NCBI GenBank assembly: GCA_963719005.1
Contig: CAVRAR010000014.1
Location: 1,364,001 to 1,428,000, forward strand
Source: G963675935 sp963719005
GTDB taxonomy: Bacteria; Planctomycetota; Planctomycetia; Pirellulales; Thermoguttaceae
DNA: 64,000 bases
Reading direction: 5' to 3'
Every line of letters begins with the position of its first letter. Positions within the stretch are counted from its first letter, which is position 1. The notes under the pieces were generated by a model, which saw only the letters and a list, made by a program, of their open reading frames with translations, made no database searches and was not told the origin of the DNA. A program made the position numbers and the translations under genes. Positions 63,597 to 64,000 of the stretch are shown piece by piece.

Positions 63597-64000
63597 CTAC
63601 ATCAGCGGGCTGAAGAGCTTGGCCAGATTCATCTTCAAGCGGCTGCTGCGCGTCTGCGAGGGCCATTGGCCGGGCACGGCTTGCAGCGATTTGTCCAGAT
63701 AGCCTTCCTGCAAGGCGCGCATCTCCTCGACCGCCGAGCCCGCATGGACGAACAGATTCAACTCGAAGTTCAAGTTGAACGAACGGATGTCGTAATTCGC
63801 CGAGCCGAACATGCCCAACTCGTCGTCGATCGTGAGCGTCTTGGCGTGAAGCATGCCCTCTTGAAAGAGGAAGACGCGGACGCCGAATTTCATCAAATAG
63901 TCGCAATAGAAGGCGCCGGCGGCGTTGGTCACCCGATGGTCGCATCGTTTCGGGATGACGAGATCGACCTGCACGCCCCGCAACGCCGCCAGACGCAACG
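63597..64000 (-). CDS. Phospholipase D / cardiolipin synthase family protein, C-terminal part
   Basis: The gene continues beyond the right edge (its start lies to the right), so only about 134 C-terminal residues are visible. The HKD motif is complete: GMLHAKTLTIDDELGMFGSA, followed by NYDIRSFNLNFELNLFV. This is the second HKD of bacterial cardiolipin synthases and relatives, which join two phosphatidylglycerols in the membrane. The C-terminal QTRSSRLKMNLAKLFSPLM is a typical amphipathic end. The N-terminal half is needed to distinguish Cls from other PLD enzymes. Confidence 0.8.
   Translation of the reverse strand, partial: LRLAALRGVQVDLVIPKRCDHRVTNAAGAFYCDYLMKFGVRVFLFQEGMLHAKTLTIDDELGMFGSANYDIRSFNLNFELNLFVHAGSAVEEMRALQEGYLDKSLQAVPGQWPSQTRSSRLKMNLAKLFSPLM

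Overview
The window looks like chromosomal DNA of a planctomycete, probably of the Pirellulales type. It is GC-rich. It carries a PEP-CTERM sorted protein, a NIF-type Fe-S assembly pair, an OPT transporter, LpxB, a flotillin/NfeD pair, a RuBisCO-like protein and many short palindromic repeats of kinds I associate with that phylum. The assignment rests on gene content only; there is no rRNA gene here.

Bases 1-11,010 are mobile DNA. They hold the end of a MobF-type relaxase/helicase, a LuxR-type HTH gene behind a highly structured untranslated RNA, a PEP-CTERM lectin-like gene, a first tyrosine integrase with an excisionase-like partner beside a tRNA 3'-end fragment (attachment site with arm-like repeats), an XRE repressor divergent from a ParB-like gene and a VirD4/TraG coupling protein, three small genes, two more HTH genes, and a second tyrosine integrase whose reading frame runs antisense through a tRNA-Pro(CGG) gene. 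No type IV secretion channel is visible, so this resembles a mobilizable element or two nested ones.

Bases 11,500-29,000 are mostly housekeeping: lpxB, a site-2 protease, a Lys/Ala-rich mini-protein, mrp, an OPT transporter, nifU-nifS, then a three-gene operon (TonB receptor, YfiR-like protein, CHASE8-type hybrid histidine kinase) headed by a cobalamin riboswitch, and carB. Bases 29,100-45,400 mix housekeeping (argH, a sigma-54 activator, a HemX-like protein, hemA) with defence-like genes: a DNA methyltransferase/nuclease pair, a Uma2 protein, an AAA ATPase + TOPRIM-like pair and an AAA ATPase + PIN-like pair. The two ATPase-nuclease pairs bracket hemX-hemA.

Bases 45,400-64,000 hold a KaiC-like/PEP-synthase-like protein, a His-rich exported protein between two identical 78-bp palindromes, an SbcD/SbcC-like pair that each carry a 45-bp palindromic repeat in frame, an SGNH hydrolase, an operon of RuBisCO-like protein, cupin and mannitol-dehydrogenase-like protein, NfeD-flotillin, a nucleotidyltransferase pair and the end of a phospholipase-D family gene.

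At least eight genes (methyltransferase, alpha/alpha-barrel enzyme, argH, HEAT-repeat protein, sigma-54 activator, histidine kinase, KaiC/PPDK protein, SbcC-like) are broken by frameshifts. Most breaks are repaired on paper by adding back one CG dinucleotide at a CG tract, which points to a systematic sequence error rather than gene decay.
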